A stretch of DNA of 17,478 nucleotides from JBQTHP01 sp052389755 (GTDB taxonomy: Bacteria; Pseudomonadota; Gammaproteobacteria; Steroidobacterales; Steroidobacteraceae), in NCBI GenBank assembly GCA_052389755.1, contig JBQTHP010000264.1, positions 1-17,478 of the forward strand, read 5' to 3'. The notes under the pieces were generated by a model, which worked only from the letters and a program-made list of their open reading frames with translations, searched no databases and was not told the origin of the DNA. This document shows positions 1 through 7,648 of the stretch, one piece after another (the stretch's first letter is position 1; every line of letters begins with the position of its first letter). The translations under genes were made by a program, and so were the position numbers.

Positions 1-1480
1 GGCGCCCGCACTTGGGGCATGCGCATTCGACGAACGACGGCATCTTCGCGAGCGGGTTGCCGCTGCCGTCGGGAACCAGATTCTCGGGCAGCACGACCGG
101 CAGCTGATCGTCGGGCACGGGCACATCACCGCACGCGGCGCAATGGATCAGCGGGATCGGGCAGCCCCAGTAGCGCTGGCGTGAGATTCCCCAATCGCGC
201 AGTCGCCATTGCACGCGCTTGCGGCCGAATCCCTTCGTCTCGAGCGCCGCTGCGATCGCATCGACCGCCGGCTGAAACTCGAGACCGGAGAACTCACCGG
301 AATTCACGGTGAGCCCATGCTCGGCGTACGCGTCGATCCACGGGGCGCGTACTTCGTCGTACGCACCCGTGCTCGAACGCACGACGGTGACGACGGGAAG
401 GCGATTCTTCAGCGCGAACTCGAAGTCGCGCGCGTCGTGCCCCGGCACACCCATCACGGCGCCCTCGCCGTAGGTCATGAGAACGTAGTTCGCGACCCAG
501 ATGTCGATCGGCCGGCCCGTGAACGGGTGCAGCACGTGCAGCCCGGTCGGCATGCCTTTCTTCTCCTGGGTAGCGACGTCGGCCTCCATCACGCTGCCGC
601 GACGGCATTCGTCGACGAACGTCGCGAGCGCCGGATTCGTACGCGCGGCGGCGAGCGCGATCGGATGCTCCGCGGCCACCGCCATGAACGTCGCGCCGAA
701 GAGCGTATCGGCGCGCGTGGTGAAGACTTTCAGCGCTCCATCGGCACCGATCGCCTTGCGCGTATCGGGCGCATAGGGAAACGCGATCTCGACGCCCTCG
801 CTGCGTCCGATCCAGTTGGATTGCATGAGCTTCACGCGCTCGGGCCACCCGGGCAGATCGTCGAGCGCGCGCAGCAGCTCGTCGGCGTAGGCCGTGATGT
901 TGAGGTAATACATCGGGATCTCGCGCTTCTCGATGAGCGCTCCGGTCCGCCAGCCGCGGCCCTCGATTACCTGCTCGTTCGCGAGCACGGTCTGATCGAC
1001 CGGATCCCAGTTCACGACGCCGGTCTTCTTGTACGCAATGCCCTTCTCGAGCATCCGCAGGAACAGCCACTGATTCCACCGGTAGTACTCCGGCTGGCAC
1101 GTGGCGAGCTCGCGGCGCCAATCGAGGGCGAAGCCCAGCGACTGGAGCTGCATCTTCATGTACGCGATGTTGTCTCTCGTCCAGACGGCAGGTGCCACGC
1201 GATTTTTGATGGCGGCGTTCTCGGCAGGCAGGCCGAACGCGTCCCATCCCATCGGCTGCAGCACGTTGTAGCCGCGCATGCGCAGGAACCGCGAGAGCAC
1301 ATCGCCGATCGTGTAATTGCGCACGTGGCCCATGTGCAGGAGGCCGGATGGGTACGGAAACATGCACAGGCAGTAGAACTTCGGGCGAGCGGAATCCTCC
1401 TTCGCCTGGAACACCCGATGGCGATTCCAGTGATCCTGCGCGGCGCGCTCGACCGCGGCCGGGTCGTAGAGCTCTTCCAT
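1..1480 (-). CDS. leuS: Leucyl-tRNA synthetase, N-terminal part (runs off the left edge)
   Basis: Cytoplasmic class I aminoacyl-tRNA synthetase that charges tRNA-Leu with leucine. About 493 of the roughly 860 residues usual for bacterial LeuRS are present; the 3' end, including the KMSKS loop, lies outside the window. The N-terminus reads MEELYDPAAVERAAQDHW. The HIGH-type ATP-binding signature appears as HMGH at residues 49-52, preceded by CMFPYPSG. The inserted CP1 editing domain is visible through TTRADTLFG and YGEGAVMGVPGHD. The return to the catalytic core, RQRYWGCPIPLIHC, starts near residue 434. The ATG at 1480 is chosen because the LeuRS N-terminus starts there; no good Shine-Dalgarno sequence is seen. 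It follows the Lrp-type gene with an 84-nt gap that holds a hairpin, so it may have its own promoter. Family assignment is certain. Confidence 0.97.
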   Translation of the reverse strand, partial: MEELYDPAAVERAAQDHWNRHRVFQAKEDSARPKFYCLCMFPYPSGLLHMGHVRNYTIGDVLSRFLRMRGYNVLQPMGWDAFGLPAENAAIKNRVAPAVWTRDNIAYMKMQLQSLGFALDWRRELATCQPEYYRWNQWLFLRMLEKGIAYKKTGVVNWDPVDQTVLANEQVIEGRGWRTGALIEKREIPMYYLNITAYADELLRALDDLPGWPERVKLMQSNWIGRSEGVEIAFPYAPDTRKAIGADGALKVFTTRADTLFGATFMAVAAEHPIALAAARTNPALATFVDECRRGSVMEADVATQEKKGMPTGLHVLHPFTGRPIDIWVANYVLMTYGEGAVMGVPGHDARDFEFALKNRLPVVTVVRSSTGAYDEVRAPWIDAYAEHGLTVNSGEFSGLEFQPAVDAIAAALETKGFGRKRVQWRLRDWGISRQRYWGCPIPLIHCAACGDVPVPDDQLPVVLPENLVPDGSGNPLAKMPSFVECACPKCGR

Positions 1481-1542
1481 CACGAAAAGGGCTGAAAACT
1501 CAAGCGTTTATGAGCACGGCAGGATACCGAATCGCCGCCCGC

Positions 1543-1563
1543 GGCGCACGCGGTGCGTGCGCC
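1543..1563 (-). other. Perfect 9-bp hairpin between the Lrp-type gene and leuS
   Basis: GGCGCACGC and GCGTGCGCC form a perfect 9-bp stem with a 3-nt loop, beginning one base after the stop codon of the Lrp-type gene. No T-run follows on the minus strand, so it lacks half of a standard intrinsic terminator. It could protect the 3' end of an mRNA, pause RNA polymerase, or act as a weak terminator before leuS. Confidence 0.5.
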
Positions 1564-1564
1564 G

Positions 1565-2050
1565 TTACGCGCCGCGCGTGGGCAAGAGCTCGAGCGGCAA
1601 CGCGTGGTTCGATTTGAGCGCGGAGATGGCGGTGCTGGAGTCGAGGATCCGAACGCCCGGGACGGATGCCAGGCGCTCGCGCAGGAATCGCTCGTAGGCG
1701 TCGGTGTCGGTGGCGATCACGCGCAGCACGAAGTCGCGCTCGCCCATGAGCATGATGCATTCGGTGATTTCGGGCAGGCCGCGCACGATTTCTCCGAACT
1801 GCGACGGTGCGCTGTCCGACTCGCGCTCAAAGTGCACGCGCACGATCGCTTCGACATTGAACCCGAGCTTGCGCCGATCGAGGAGCGCGACGCGGGCCCG
1901 GATGTAGCCGCGTTCCTCGAGCCGCTGAATGCGCCGCCAGCACGGCGACTGCGACAACCCCACCCGCTCGGCGATCAACGCAACGGGAACCGATGCGTCG
2001 CGCTGGAGCAGCGCAAGAATCTGCATGTCGATCGCGTCGAGCTCAACCAT
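1565..2050 (-). CDS. Lrp/AsnC-family transcriptional regulator
   Basis: A 161-residue DNA-binding regulator of the leucine-responsive/asparagine (Lrp/AsnC, feast-famine) family. Residues about 4-60 form the winged helix-turn-helix: DAIDMQILALLQRDASVPV, then ERVGLSQSPCWRRIQRLE. Residues about 68-145 form the RAM effector-binding and oligomerisation domain, with VRVHFE, ECIMLMGERDFVLRVIATD and VPGVRILDSSTAIS. Length matches the family. Lrp-type proteins form octamers or similar assemblies and usually sense an amino acid; the ligand cannot be read from the sequence. It lies between a DegP-like protease gene (77 nt upstream) and leuS (84 nt downstream), all on the same strand. A weak promoter-like pair (TTGTAA at 2105-2110, TTAACG at 2083-2088, minus strand) lies in the upstream gap, which would suit independent, possibly autoregulated, expression. 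A link to leucine through leuS is speculation. Confidence 0.92.
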   Translation of the reverse strand: MVELDAIDMQILALLQRDASVPVALIAERVGLSQSPCWRRIQRLEERGYIRARVALLDRRKLGFNVEAIVRVHFERESDSAPSQFGEIVRGLPEITECIMLMGERDFVLRVIATDTDAYERFLRERLASVPGVRILDSSTAISALKSNHALPLELLPTRGA

Positions 2051-2126
2051 GAACGTGCGCGTTTCCGAGATCGATGACCGGACGTTAATGCAGCCACCCC
2101 GTCGTTACAAGCGCTGACGCGCGCCG

Positions 2127-3635
2127 CTAGCCGACGCGCAGCGGCACGAAGATCTGCGCGCCCTCGCGCTGGATCAGCAGCGACACGTTGCGGCCGGCTT
2201 TCGACGCGGCGTCACGCAGCTCCTGCGCGGACTTCACCGGCCGGCCGTTGACGCCGAGCACGATGTCGCCGGGCTGCAGACCGGCATCCGCCGCCGGGCC
2301 GCTCACCCGCTCGATGACGATGCTGCCCTTGGTCTCGATCTGTGCCTTTTCTTCCGGCGCGAGCGGCCGCACCGACAGCCCGAGCTGAGGCGCGGTCTGA
2401 CCCTGCGCGTCACCACCGCCGCCGCCACGGGGGTTCGCCGTGCGCTGCGCGCGCGGCTCGTCGAGCTCGCCGATGCGCACCGTCACGTCGCGCTCCTTGC
2501 GATCGCGCCACACGTTCAGCTTCGCCTGCGTGCCCGGCTTGATTCTCGCGATGATCGTGGGTAGATCGCCCGAGCGCTCGATCGGCTGGCTGTTCGCGCC
2601 GAGGATCACGTCGCCGGGCTTGAGTCCCGCCTTGTCGCCCGGGCTGCCCTCTTCGACCATGCTCACGAGCGCGCCGCGCGGCCGGTCGAGTCCGAAGGAT
2701 TCGGCAAACTGCGCATTCACTTCCTGGATCGTCACGCCGATGCGGCCCCGGATGACACGGCCGGTCCTCACGAGCTGCTGGCGAACGTTGTCGGCGATGT
2801 CGATCGGAATGGCGAACGACAGGCCCATGTAACCGCCCGTGCGGCTGAAGATCTGCGAGTTGATGCCGACGACCTCGCCGTCGAGATTGAACAGCGGTCC
2901 GCCCGAGTTGCCCGGATTCACCGCAACGTCGGTCTGGATGAACGGCACGTAGTTGGTCGTCCCCTCCGCGCTCGGCAGCGTGCGCGAGGTCGCGCTCACG
3001 ATGCCGGCGGTGGCGCTGTTCTCGAAACCGAACGGTGCGCCGATCGCGAGCACCCACTCGCCGGGTCTCAGCTTCGAGGGGTCGCCGAATCGCACGAACG
3101 GCAGATCCTTGCCTTCGATCTTGATCACCGACACGTCGGTGCGCGGATCCGAACCGACGACTTTCGCCGTGAACTCGCGGCGGTCGGTGAGGCGGACGGT
3201 CACTTCGTCCGCTTCGTCGACGACGTGTGCGTTCGTGAGGATGTAGCCGTCCGGGCTCACGATGAAGCCCGAGCCTTCGCCGCGCAGCAGCGGCGCACCG
3301 CGCCCGTTGCCTCGCGGATTGGGCATTCCGAAGCGGCGGAAGAATTCGTAGAGGGGATCATCGGGCGAGAGGCCAGGCGGCACCGCCGGGTTGCCGGCCA
3401 CCTGAGCCCGCGCACTGACCTGGACGTTTACGACGGCGGGCCCGACCTGCTCGACGAGCGAGGCAAAATCGGGGAGCGCGCGCGCCACCATGGCGTTCGG
3501 CGCGACCTTCGCCGCAGCCCGCGGCGCAGCAGTTGGCGGCCCGGCGTCCTGCGCAGTGGAATCCACGGTGCAAGCCATGACGAGCGCGATCGCGAACAGC
3601 GTCGCAGCCCGGGGGCTGGAACGTACTGAACTCAT
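2127..3635 (-). CDS. DegP/DegQ/MucD-type periplasmic serine protease with two PDZ domains
   Basis: HtrA-family protease and chaperone for misfolded envelope proteins; 502 residues from the chosen start. An N-terminal export signal (about residues 1-30) contains ALVMAC with Cys22 in lipobox-like position. The trypsin-like domain follows, with His137 (TNAHVV), Asp167 (RTDVSV) and Ser244 (GNSGGP) as the catalytic triad. PDZ1 spans about 295-385 and PDZ2 about 415-500, joined by a Gly-rich linker (PRGGGGGDAQGQ). The ATG at 3635 is preferred because GGAG lies about 8 nt upstream and the signal peptide begins there. An open frame continues upstream to 3833 but overlaps lnt and adds no recognisable domain. 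A sigma-E-like promoter lies about 40-70 nt upstream, as is usual for degP/mucD genes. The exact subtype (DegP, DegQ or MucD) cannot be settled by eye. Confidence 0.95.
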   Translation of the reverse strand: MSSVRSSPRAATLFAIALVMACTVDSTAQDAGPPTAAPRAAAKVAPNAMVARALPDFASLVEQVGPAVVNVQVSARAQVAGNPAVPPGLSPDDPLYEFFRRFGMPNPRGNGRGAPLLRGEGSGFIVSPDGYILTNAHVVDEADEVTVRLTDRREFTAKVVGSDPRTDVSVIKIEGKDLPFVRFGDPSKLRPGEWVLAIGAPFGFENSATAGIVSATSRTLPSAEGTTNYVPFIQTDVAVNPGNSGGPLFNLDGEVVGINSQIFSRTGGYMGLSFAIPIDIADNVRQQLVRTGRVIRGRIGVTIQEVNAQFAESFGLDRPRGALVSMVEEGSPGDKAGLKPGDVILGANSQPIERSGDLPTIIARIKPGTQAKLNVWRDRKERDVTVRIGELDEPRAQRTANPRGGGGGDAQGQTAPQLGLSVRPLAPEEKAQIETKGSIVIERVSGPAADAGLQPGDIVLGVNGRPVKSAQELRDAASKAGRNVSLLIQREGAQIFVPLRVG

Positions 3636-3675
3636 GAAAAGCTCCGCAATGAGAGAGCCGTGAAGCTCACTTGGC

Positions 3676-3703
3676 ATAGACGGGGTGTCCCGGAGAAAGT
3701 TTC
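3676..3703 (-). promoter_or_regulatory. Candidate sigma-E (RpoE/AlgU)-type promoter of the DegP-like gene
   Basis: On the minus strand GAAACTT (3697-3703) is followed by 15 nt and then GTCTAT (3676-3681). The known sigma-E/AlgU consensus is GGAACTT, about 15-16 nt, then GTCTRA. The match is 6 of 7 in the -35 element and 5 of 6 in the -10, with the usual spacing. The expected transcript would start near 3669, leaving a leader of about 34 nt before the protease ATG. degP/mucD genes are classic members of this regulon. Assignment is by inspection only. Confidence 0.65.
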
Positions 3704-3714
3704 GTCGTGATACG

Positions 3715-5304
3715 TCAGCGATCGGGCCTTGGACGCGACTCAGCATCTCGCATGCCCACGCGGCGCGCCATGAAAGCGAGGGCGGCGCCCGCCAGAGCCG
3801 CGAGAATGATGGCCCAATTCCCTGCGTACGCATAGGGTGGCAGCCCGCGCCGCGGCGTCACGCTTCCGCGCAGCACCGTCGGCTGGTACTCGGGCGCCTG
3901 CGCGAGCACCTCGCCGCGCGGGTCGATCACGGCCGAGAGGCCGTCGTTCGCTGCGCGGATCATGTAGCGGCGCGCTTCGATCGCGCGCATCCGCGCAATC
4001 TGGAAGTGCTGGTGTCGCGCGGTCGAGCGGCCGAACCAGGCATCGTTCGTCACGTTCACGAGCACGTTAGCCTCGCGAAGCACGGGCAGCTGCGAGCTGC
4101 CGTATGCGTCCTCGTAGCAGATCGTCGTGGCGAGCGAGAGCCCGGCCGCGCGCAGCGGCGGCTGGTCCGACGCGCCGCGCGTGAAGTCCGCGTATGGCAG
4201 GCTCATGAGCCGAAGCCACGAACGCACGAACGGCGGTACCGGAAAGAACTCCGCGAACGGCACGAGATGACGTTTGTCGTACCACCCGATCGTGTCGCTC
4301 AGCGCGAGGACGGAGTTGTAGTAGTCGCGAAGGTCGTCCGAAGCGCGAACGACTCCGAGCACGACGGCGGAGCCCGACGCTCTCGCGTCGGCGTAGACGC
4401 CTCGCAGATACGCGACGAGATTGTTCGCAACATCGGGCGGCGCGGATTCGGGCCAGACGATGAGCGGCGTGCCGAGCGCCCGGGTGTTGAGCTCACGATA
4501 GCGCGCGAGCGTGGCGTCGCGATTCGTATCGAGCCATTTCATGTCCTGCGGGATGGCGCCCTGCAGGATCGCGACGGCAACGGGCGGCCCGCTCGCGCGC
4601 GTCCACTCGACGCGATGCAACGCGGCGCCGGCGAGCCACGGGGCGATCAGCACGACGGCCGCGGCTGTGCGATCGCGTGCGCCACCCAGCACGAGCGTTA
4701 CGAGCGCCCCCGCGCCGAGCAGCAGCAACGCGCTGATACCGTAGACGCCGACGATCGGAGCAAAACCTGCGAGCCACGTGTCGGTCTGCGAATAGCCGAG
4801 CGACAGCCACGAGAATCCCGACAGGAACCAGCCGCGGAACCACTCGAGCAGCAGCCAGGCGGCGGGAATTCCGACGAGCCATCGCAGTGCGCCCGTTCGC
4901 GGCAACCATCGGGCGACGACATAGCCGAGCGCGGCGTAGTACAAACCCATGATCGCGACGAGCGCCGCCATGATGATGAAGGCGAGCCAGATGGGTGCCT
5001 GCCCGAAGACGTGGATGCTGATGTAGAGCCAGTAGGTGCCGGCGGCGAACGTGCCGGCGCTGAACGCGAAGCCGAGACGCGCTGCCTCACGCGGCGCCGC
5101 GTCCTGCCACAGCCAGATGAGCGCGGCCGGACAGAGGATCGCGAGCGGCCACCATCCGAGCGGCTCGAATGCGCAGGCGAGCAGCGCGCCCGCTGCAAGC
5201 GCGAGCACGAGCCGCACCCGCCGATCCGCGAGCGCCGCCGGTCTTTTTACCGGCGCTTGCGGGGCAGGCTCGGCGTCGTCACGAAGCGCCTGCAGTCCGT
5301 TCAT
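3715..5304 (-). CDS. lnt: Apolipoprotein N-acyltransferase
   Basis: Inner-membrane enzyme that adds the third acyl chain to the N-terminal cysteine of lipoproteins, the last step of lipoprotein maturation after Lgt and LspA. The protein has 529 residues (E. coli Lnt has 512). The N-terminal half holds several hydrophobic membrane segments (for example LVLALAAGALLACAF, AFIIMAALVAIMGLYYAALG and a segment around 179-206). The C-terminal periplasmic nitrilase-fold domain carries the triad Glu286 (VWPESAPP), Lys344 (YDKRHLVPF) and Cys396 (TICYED), with VNVTNDAWFG after it. A last membrane helix lies around 495-512. The start overlaps the end of corC by 26 nt, which indicates translational coupling. 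No separate Shine-Dalgarno is evident. The corC-lnt pairing is conserved in Proteobacteria. Confidence 0.97.
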   Translation of the reverse strand: MNGLQALRDDAEPAPQAPVKRPAALADRRVRLVLALAAGALLACAFEPLGWWPLAILCPAALIWLWQDAAPREAARLGFAFSAGTFAAGTYWLYISIHVFGQAPIWLAFIIMAALVAIMGLYYAALGYVVARWLPRTGALRWLVGIPAAWLLLEWFRGWFLSGFSWLSLGYSQTDTWLAGFAPIVGVYGISALLLLGAGALVTLVLGGARDRTAAAVVLIAPWLAGAALHRVEWTRASGPPVAVAILQGAIPQDMKWLDTNRDATLARYRELNTRALGTPLIVWPESAPPDVANNLVAYLRGVYADARASGSAVVLGVVRASDDLRDYYNSVLALSDTIGWYDKRHLVPFAEFFPVPPFVRSWLRLMSLPYADFTRGASDQPPLRAAGLSLATTICYEDAYGSSQLPVLREANVLVNVTNDAWFGRSTARHQHFQIARMRAIEARRYMIRAANDGLSAVIDPRGEVLAQAPEYQPTVLRGSVTPRRGLPPYAYAGNWAIILAALAGAALAFMARRVGMRDAESRPRPDR

Positions 5305-6178
5305 CGGGCGGCGGCATGACGTCGCGCGGCGAAGTGACGCGCAGACTGTCGATGCGCCGACGATCGGCGCGTGCGATGCGGAACTCGAAGCCCTCGAGCA
5401 TGAGCAACTCGCCGCGGCGAGGCATGCGCCCCAGCTGCTTCATGATGAGGCCGGCGACCGTGTCGAACTCCTGGTCGGGGAAACGCGTGCCGAAGTATTC
5501 GTTGAACTCGTCGATGCGCGTCGTGCCGCGCACGGTGAACTGGCGCTCGCCCTCGCGGCGGATGCTCAGGTCGTCCTCGACGTCGTATTCGTCGTCGATC
5601 TCCCCGACGATCTGCTCGATCACGTCTTCGATCGTAACGAGCCCCGAGACGCCGCCGTATTCGTCGACCACGATCGCCATGTGATTGCGGTTGCCCCTGA
5701 ACTCCTTGAGCAGCACGTTCAGCCGCTTGCTCTCCGGGACGAACACGGCCGGGCGCATGTATTCGCGGATGTCGAACTGCTGCTGCCCGGCGCTCTGGGC
5801 GAACACCCGCAGCAGGTCCTTCGCGAGCAGGATGCCGACGATGTCGTCGCGATCCTCGTCCATCACCGGGAAGCGCGAGTGCCCCGACTCGACGACCACC
5901 GGCAGGATCTTCGACGGCGAGGCGTCGCGCCGCAGGAACACCATCTGCGCCCGCGGCACCATGATGTCGCGCACCTGGAGGTCCGCGACCTCGAGCACGC
6001 CTTCGAGCATGGTGAAGGCGTCGGCATCCATGAGCCCGCGCTCCCGCGCCTCGCGCAGCAGCGCGAGAAGCTGCTCGCGATCCTGCGGCTCGCCCGCCAA
6101 GGACTGCTTCATGCGGCGCAGCCAGCGGCCCGTCGTACCGGTTTCCTTGTTCACAGCGTGCCCACCGACCTCTTTCAT
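5279..6178 (-). CDS. corC: CorC/YbeX-type CBS-domain protein (Mg2+/Co2+ homeostasis)
   Basis: A 299-residue cytoplasmic protein, close to E. coli CorC (292). It carries the signature VRDIMVPRAQM near residue 69. A tandem CBS pair follows (about 72-190), with HSRFPVMDEDRDDIVGILL and MAIVVDEYGG then VTIEDVIEQIVGEIDDE. A C-terminal CorC_HlyC transporter-associated domain lies at about 205-285. The protein has no membrane domain, so it is the short CorC type and not the membrane-bound CNNM-like type. Genetic work in enterobacteria links it to CorA-dependent Mg2+/Co2+ efflux and, with YbeY, to ribosome-related phenotypes; the biochemical role is still debated. Its ATG overlaps the ybeY stop in an ATGA, and its 3' end overlaps lnt, so it is translated within the operon. 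Confidence 0.95.
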   Translation of the reverse strand: MKEVGGHAVNKETGTTGRWLRRMKQSLAGEPQDREQLLALLREARERGLMDADAFTMLEGVLEVADLQVRDIMVPRAQMVFLRRDASPSKILPVVVESGHSRFPVMDEDRDDIVGILLAKDLLRVFAQSAGQQQFDIREYMRPAVFVPESKRLNVLLKEFRGNRNHMAIVVDEYGGVSGLVTIEDVIEQIVGEIDDEYDVEDDLSIRREGERQFTVRGTTRIDEFNEYFGTRFPDQEFDTVAGLIMKQLGRMPRRGELLMLEGFEFRIARADRRRIDSLRVTSPRDVMPPPDERTAGAS

Positions 6179-6687
6179 ACGACGTAACGATAGGGATTCT
6201 CAAAACCGAGCCGGCGCAGAACGGCGATCTCGCGCCGCTCCATGCGCTGCGCGTCCCTGGCACGCTCGTGGTCGTAGCCGACCAGATGCAGCGTGCCGTG
6301 CACGACGAGGTGCGCCCAGTGCGCACGGACGCTCTTGCCTTGTGCGCGGGCTTCGAGGCGGAGCAGGGCCGGGCAGATCACGAGATCGCCGAGCGGCCGA
6401 GGTGTCTCGCGCGCCGCTCGCGCACTGCCCGCATCCGCTACCGGAAACGACAGCACGTTCGTCGGCCTGTCGCGGCGGCGGTAGCGCGCGTTCAGCGTGC
6501 GGCTCTCGCGCGGTGCGACGAGCCGCACCGCGAGCTCGCGGCCTCGCGCCTTGGGTCCGAGCGCGGCGCTCGCCCAGGCAGCGATATCGACGCGGGCCGG
6601 CGACCAGCCGCGAACGGTCCGCGTCACGTCGACGCGGACGGGCGCCCCTGACCGGAAGCCGGAAGGCGGTAGGCGGGCGCCGCTCAT
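6175..6687 (-). CDS. ybeY: Endoribonuclease YbeY (rRNA maturation, ribosome quality control)
   Basis: A 170-residue metal-dependent RNase of the UPF0054 family involved in 16S rRNA 3'-end maturation and ribosome quality control. The zinc-binding motif HGTLHLVGYDH is present, with His130, His134 and His140. The conserved substrate-pocket segment LNARYRRRDRPTNVLSFP lies at about residues 65-82, and the GDLVIC strand at 100-105. The start at ATG 6687 overlaps the phoH stop in an ATGA. The N-terminal 15 or so residues (SGARLPPSGFRSGAP) are less typical but no better start lies inside. An open frame continues upstream through phoH without meaning. It sits between the PhoH-like ATPase and corC, its usual position. 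Confidence 0.95.
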   Translation of the reverse strand: MSGARLPPSGFRSGAPVRVDVTRTVRGWSPARVDIAAWASAALGPKARGRELAVRLVAPRESRTLNARYRRRDRPTNVLSFPVADAGSARAARETPRPLGDLVICPALLRLEARAQGKSVRAHWAHLVVHGTLHLVGYDHERARDAQRMERREIAVLRRLGFENPYRYVV

Positions 6688-7643
6688 CTCTCCCTCGCCT
6701 CGTATGCCTGCACGATGCGCTGCACGAGCGGGTGCCGCACGACGTCCTGGGCGTCGAAGAACGTGAAGGCGACGCCATCGACGTTGCGCAGCACGTCGAC
6801 GACGTGCCTCAGGCCCGAGGGCTTGCCGGCCGGCAGATCGGTTTGCGTCACATCGCCGGTGACCACCGCCCGCGATCCGAAGCCGATACGGGTGAGAAAC
6901 ATCTTCATCTGCTCGATCGTCGTGTTCTGGGCTTCGTCCAGAATGATGAACGAATCGTTCAGGGAGCGGCCGCGCATGAAGGCGAGCGGCGCGACCTCGA
7001 TGACGTTGCGCTCGATGAAGCGCCCGACGCGATCGAAGCCCATCATCTCGTAGAGCGCGTCGTACATCGGGCGCAGGTAGGGATCGACCTTCTGTGTGAG
7101 ATCGCCCGGCAGAAACCCGAGTCGCTCGCCGGCCTCGACTGCCGGCCGCACGAGCACGATGCGCCGCACGCGGTCGGCCTGCAGCGACTCGACCGCACAG
7201 GCGACGGCGAGATACGTCTTGCCCGTCCCGGCGGGGCCGATGCCGAAGGTGAGATCGCGCGAGCGGATGTGTGAGAGATACTCGCGCTGATGAGGACCGC
7301 GGGCGCGGATCGCCCCGCGCGCCACGCGAACCGAGTGCTCTTCGGGTGCGGCGCCCGGCGCGGCCGGGCCGCTTCCGAGCTCGTGCAGCGCGAGGTGAAC
7401 GTGCTCGGGTGTGACTCCTTCGGTCTTCGCGAGCTCGAACAGCTCTCGAAGCGCCTCCTCCGCGTTCGCGGCACGCTCGCCGATCACGCGGAACGAATCC
7501 CCACGCCGGCGAATCTCGACGTCGAGTCTCGATTCGAGCAGGCGCAGATTCTCGTCGAGCGGGCCGCACAGATTTGCGAGCCGCGCATTGTCCGCCGGCT
7601 CGAGGTCGAACTCGCGATTCGCGGCGCTCGCCGTTGCGGCCAT
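6684..7643 (-). CDS. ybeZ: PhoH-like ATPase (PhoL/YbeZ type)
   Basis: A 319-residue cytoplasmic P-loop NTPase of the PhoH family, close in size to E. coli YbeZ (about 346). The Walker A motif GPAGTGKT lies at 136-143 and the Walker B with following Q, FIILDEAQN, at 232-240. TGDVTQTDLP (about 262-271) is the family sensor segment. An N-terminal region of about 90 residues resembles the KH-like part of this family. The precise role is not established; the constant partnership with YbeY points to RNA or ribosome metabolism. The ATG at 7643 lies 5 nt after the miaB stop with no strong Shine-Dalgarno, so coupling to miaB translation is likely. The end overlaps the ybeY ATG. Confidence 0.95.
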   Translation of the reverse strand: MAATASAANREFDLEPADNARLANLCGPLDENLRLLESRLDVEIRRRGDSFRVIGERAANAEEALRELFELAKTEGVTPEHVHLALHELGSGPAAPGAAPEEHSVRVARGAIRARGPHQREYLSHIRSRDLTFGIGPAGTGKTYLAVACAVESLQADRVRRIVLVRPAVEAGERLGFLPGDLTQKVDPYLRPMYDALYEMMGFDRVGRFIERNVIEVAPLAFMRGRSLNDSFIILDEAQNTTIEQMKMFLTRIGFGSRAVVTGDVTQTDLPAGKPSGLRHVVDVLRNVDGVAFTFFDAQDVVRHPLVQRIVQAYEARER

Positions 7644-7648
7644 GCGGC

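Noticed and set aside
209..1495. A 428-codon plus-strand frame opposite leuS
   Set aside because: leuS on the other strand is unmistakable; this frame has no recognisable protein features.
3636..3833. A 66-residue N-terminal extension of the DegP-like protease
   Set aside because: It overlaps the lnt 3' end and the sigma-E-like promoter and would bury the signal peptide.
3685..5319. A 544-codon open frame on the plus strand opposite lnt
   Set aside because: Mirror of lnt; extremely Arg/Glu rich and without motifs. lnt has its full catalytic triad, so the antisense frame is a shadow.
5685..7274. A 529-codon plus-strand frame opposite corC, ybeY and phoH
   Set aside because: It crosses three real genes on the other strand and has random composition.
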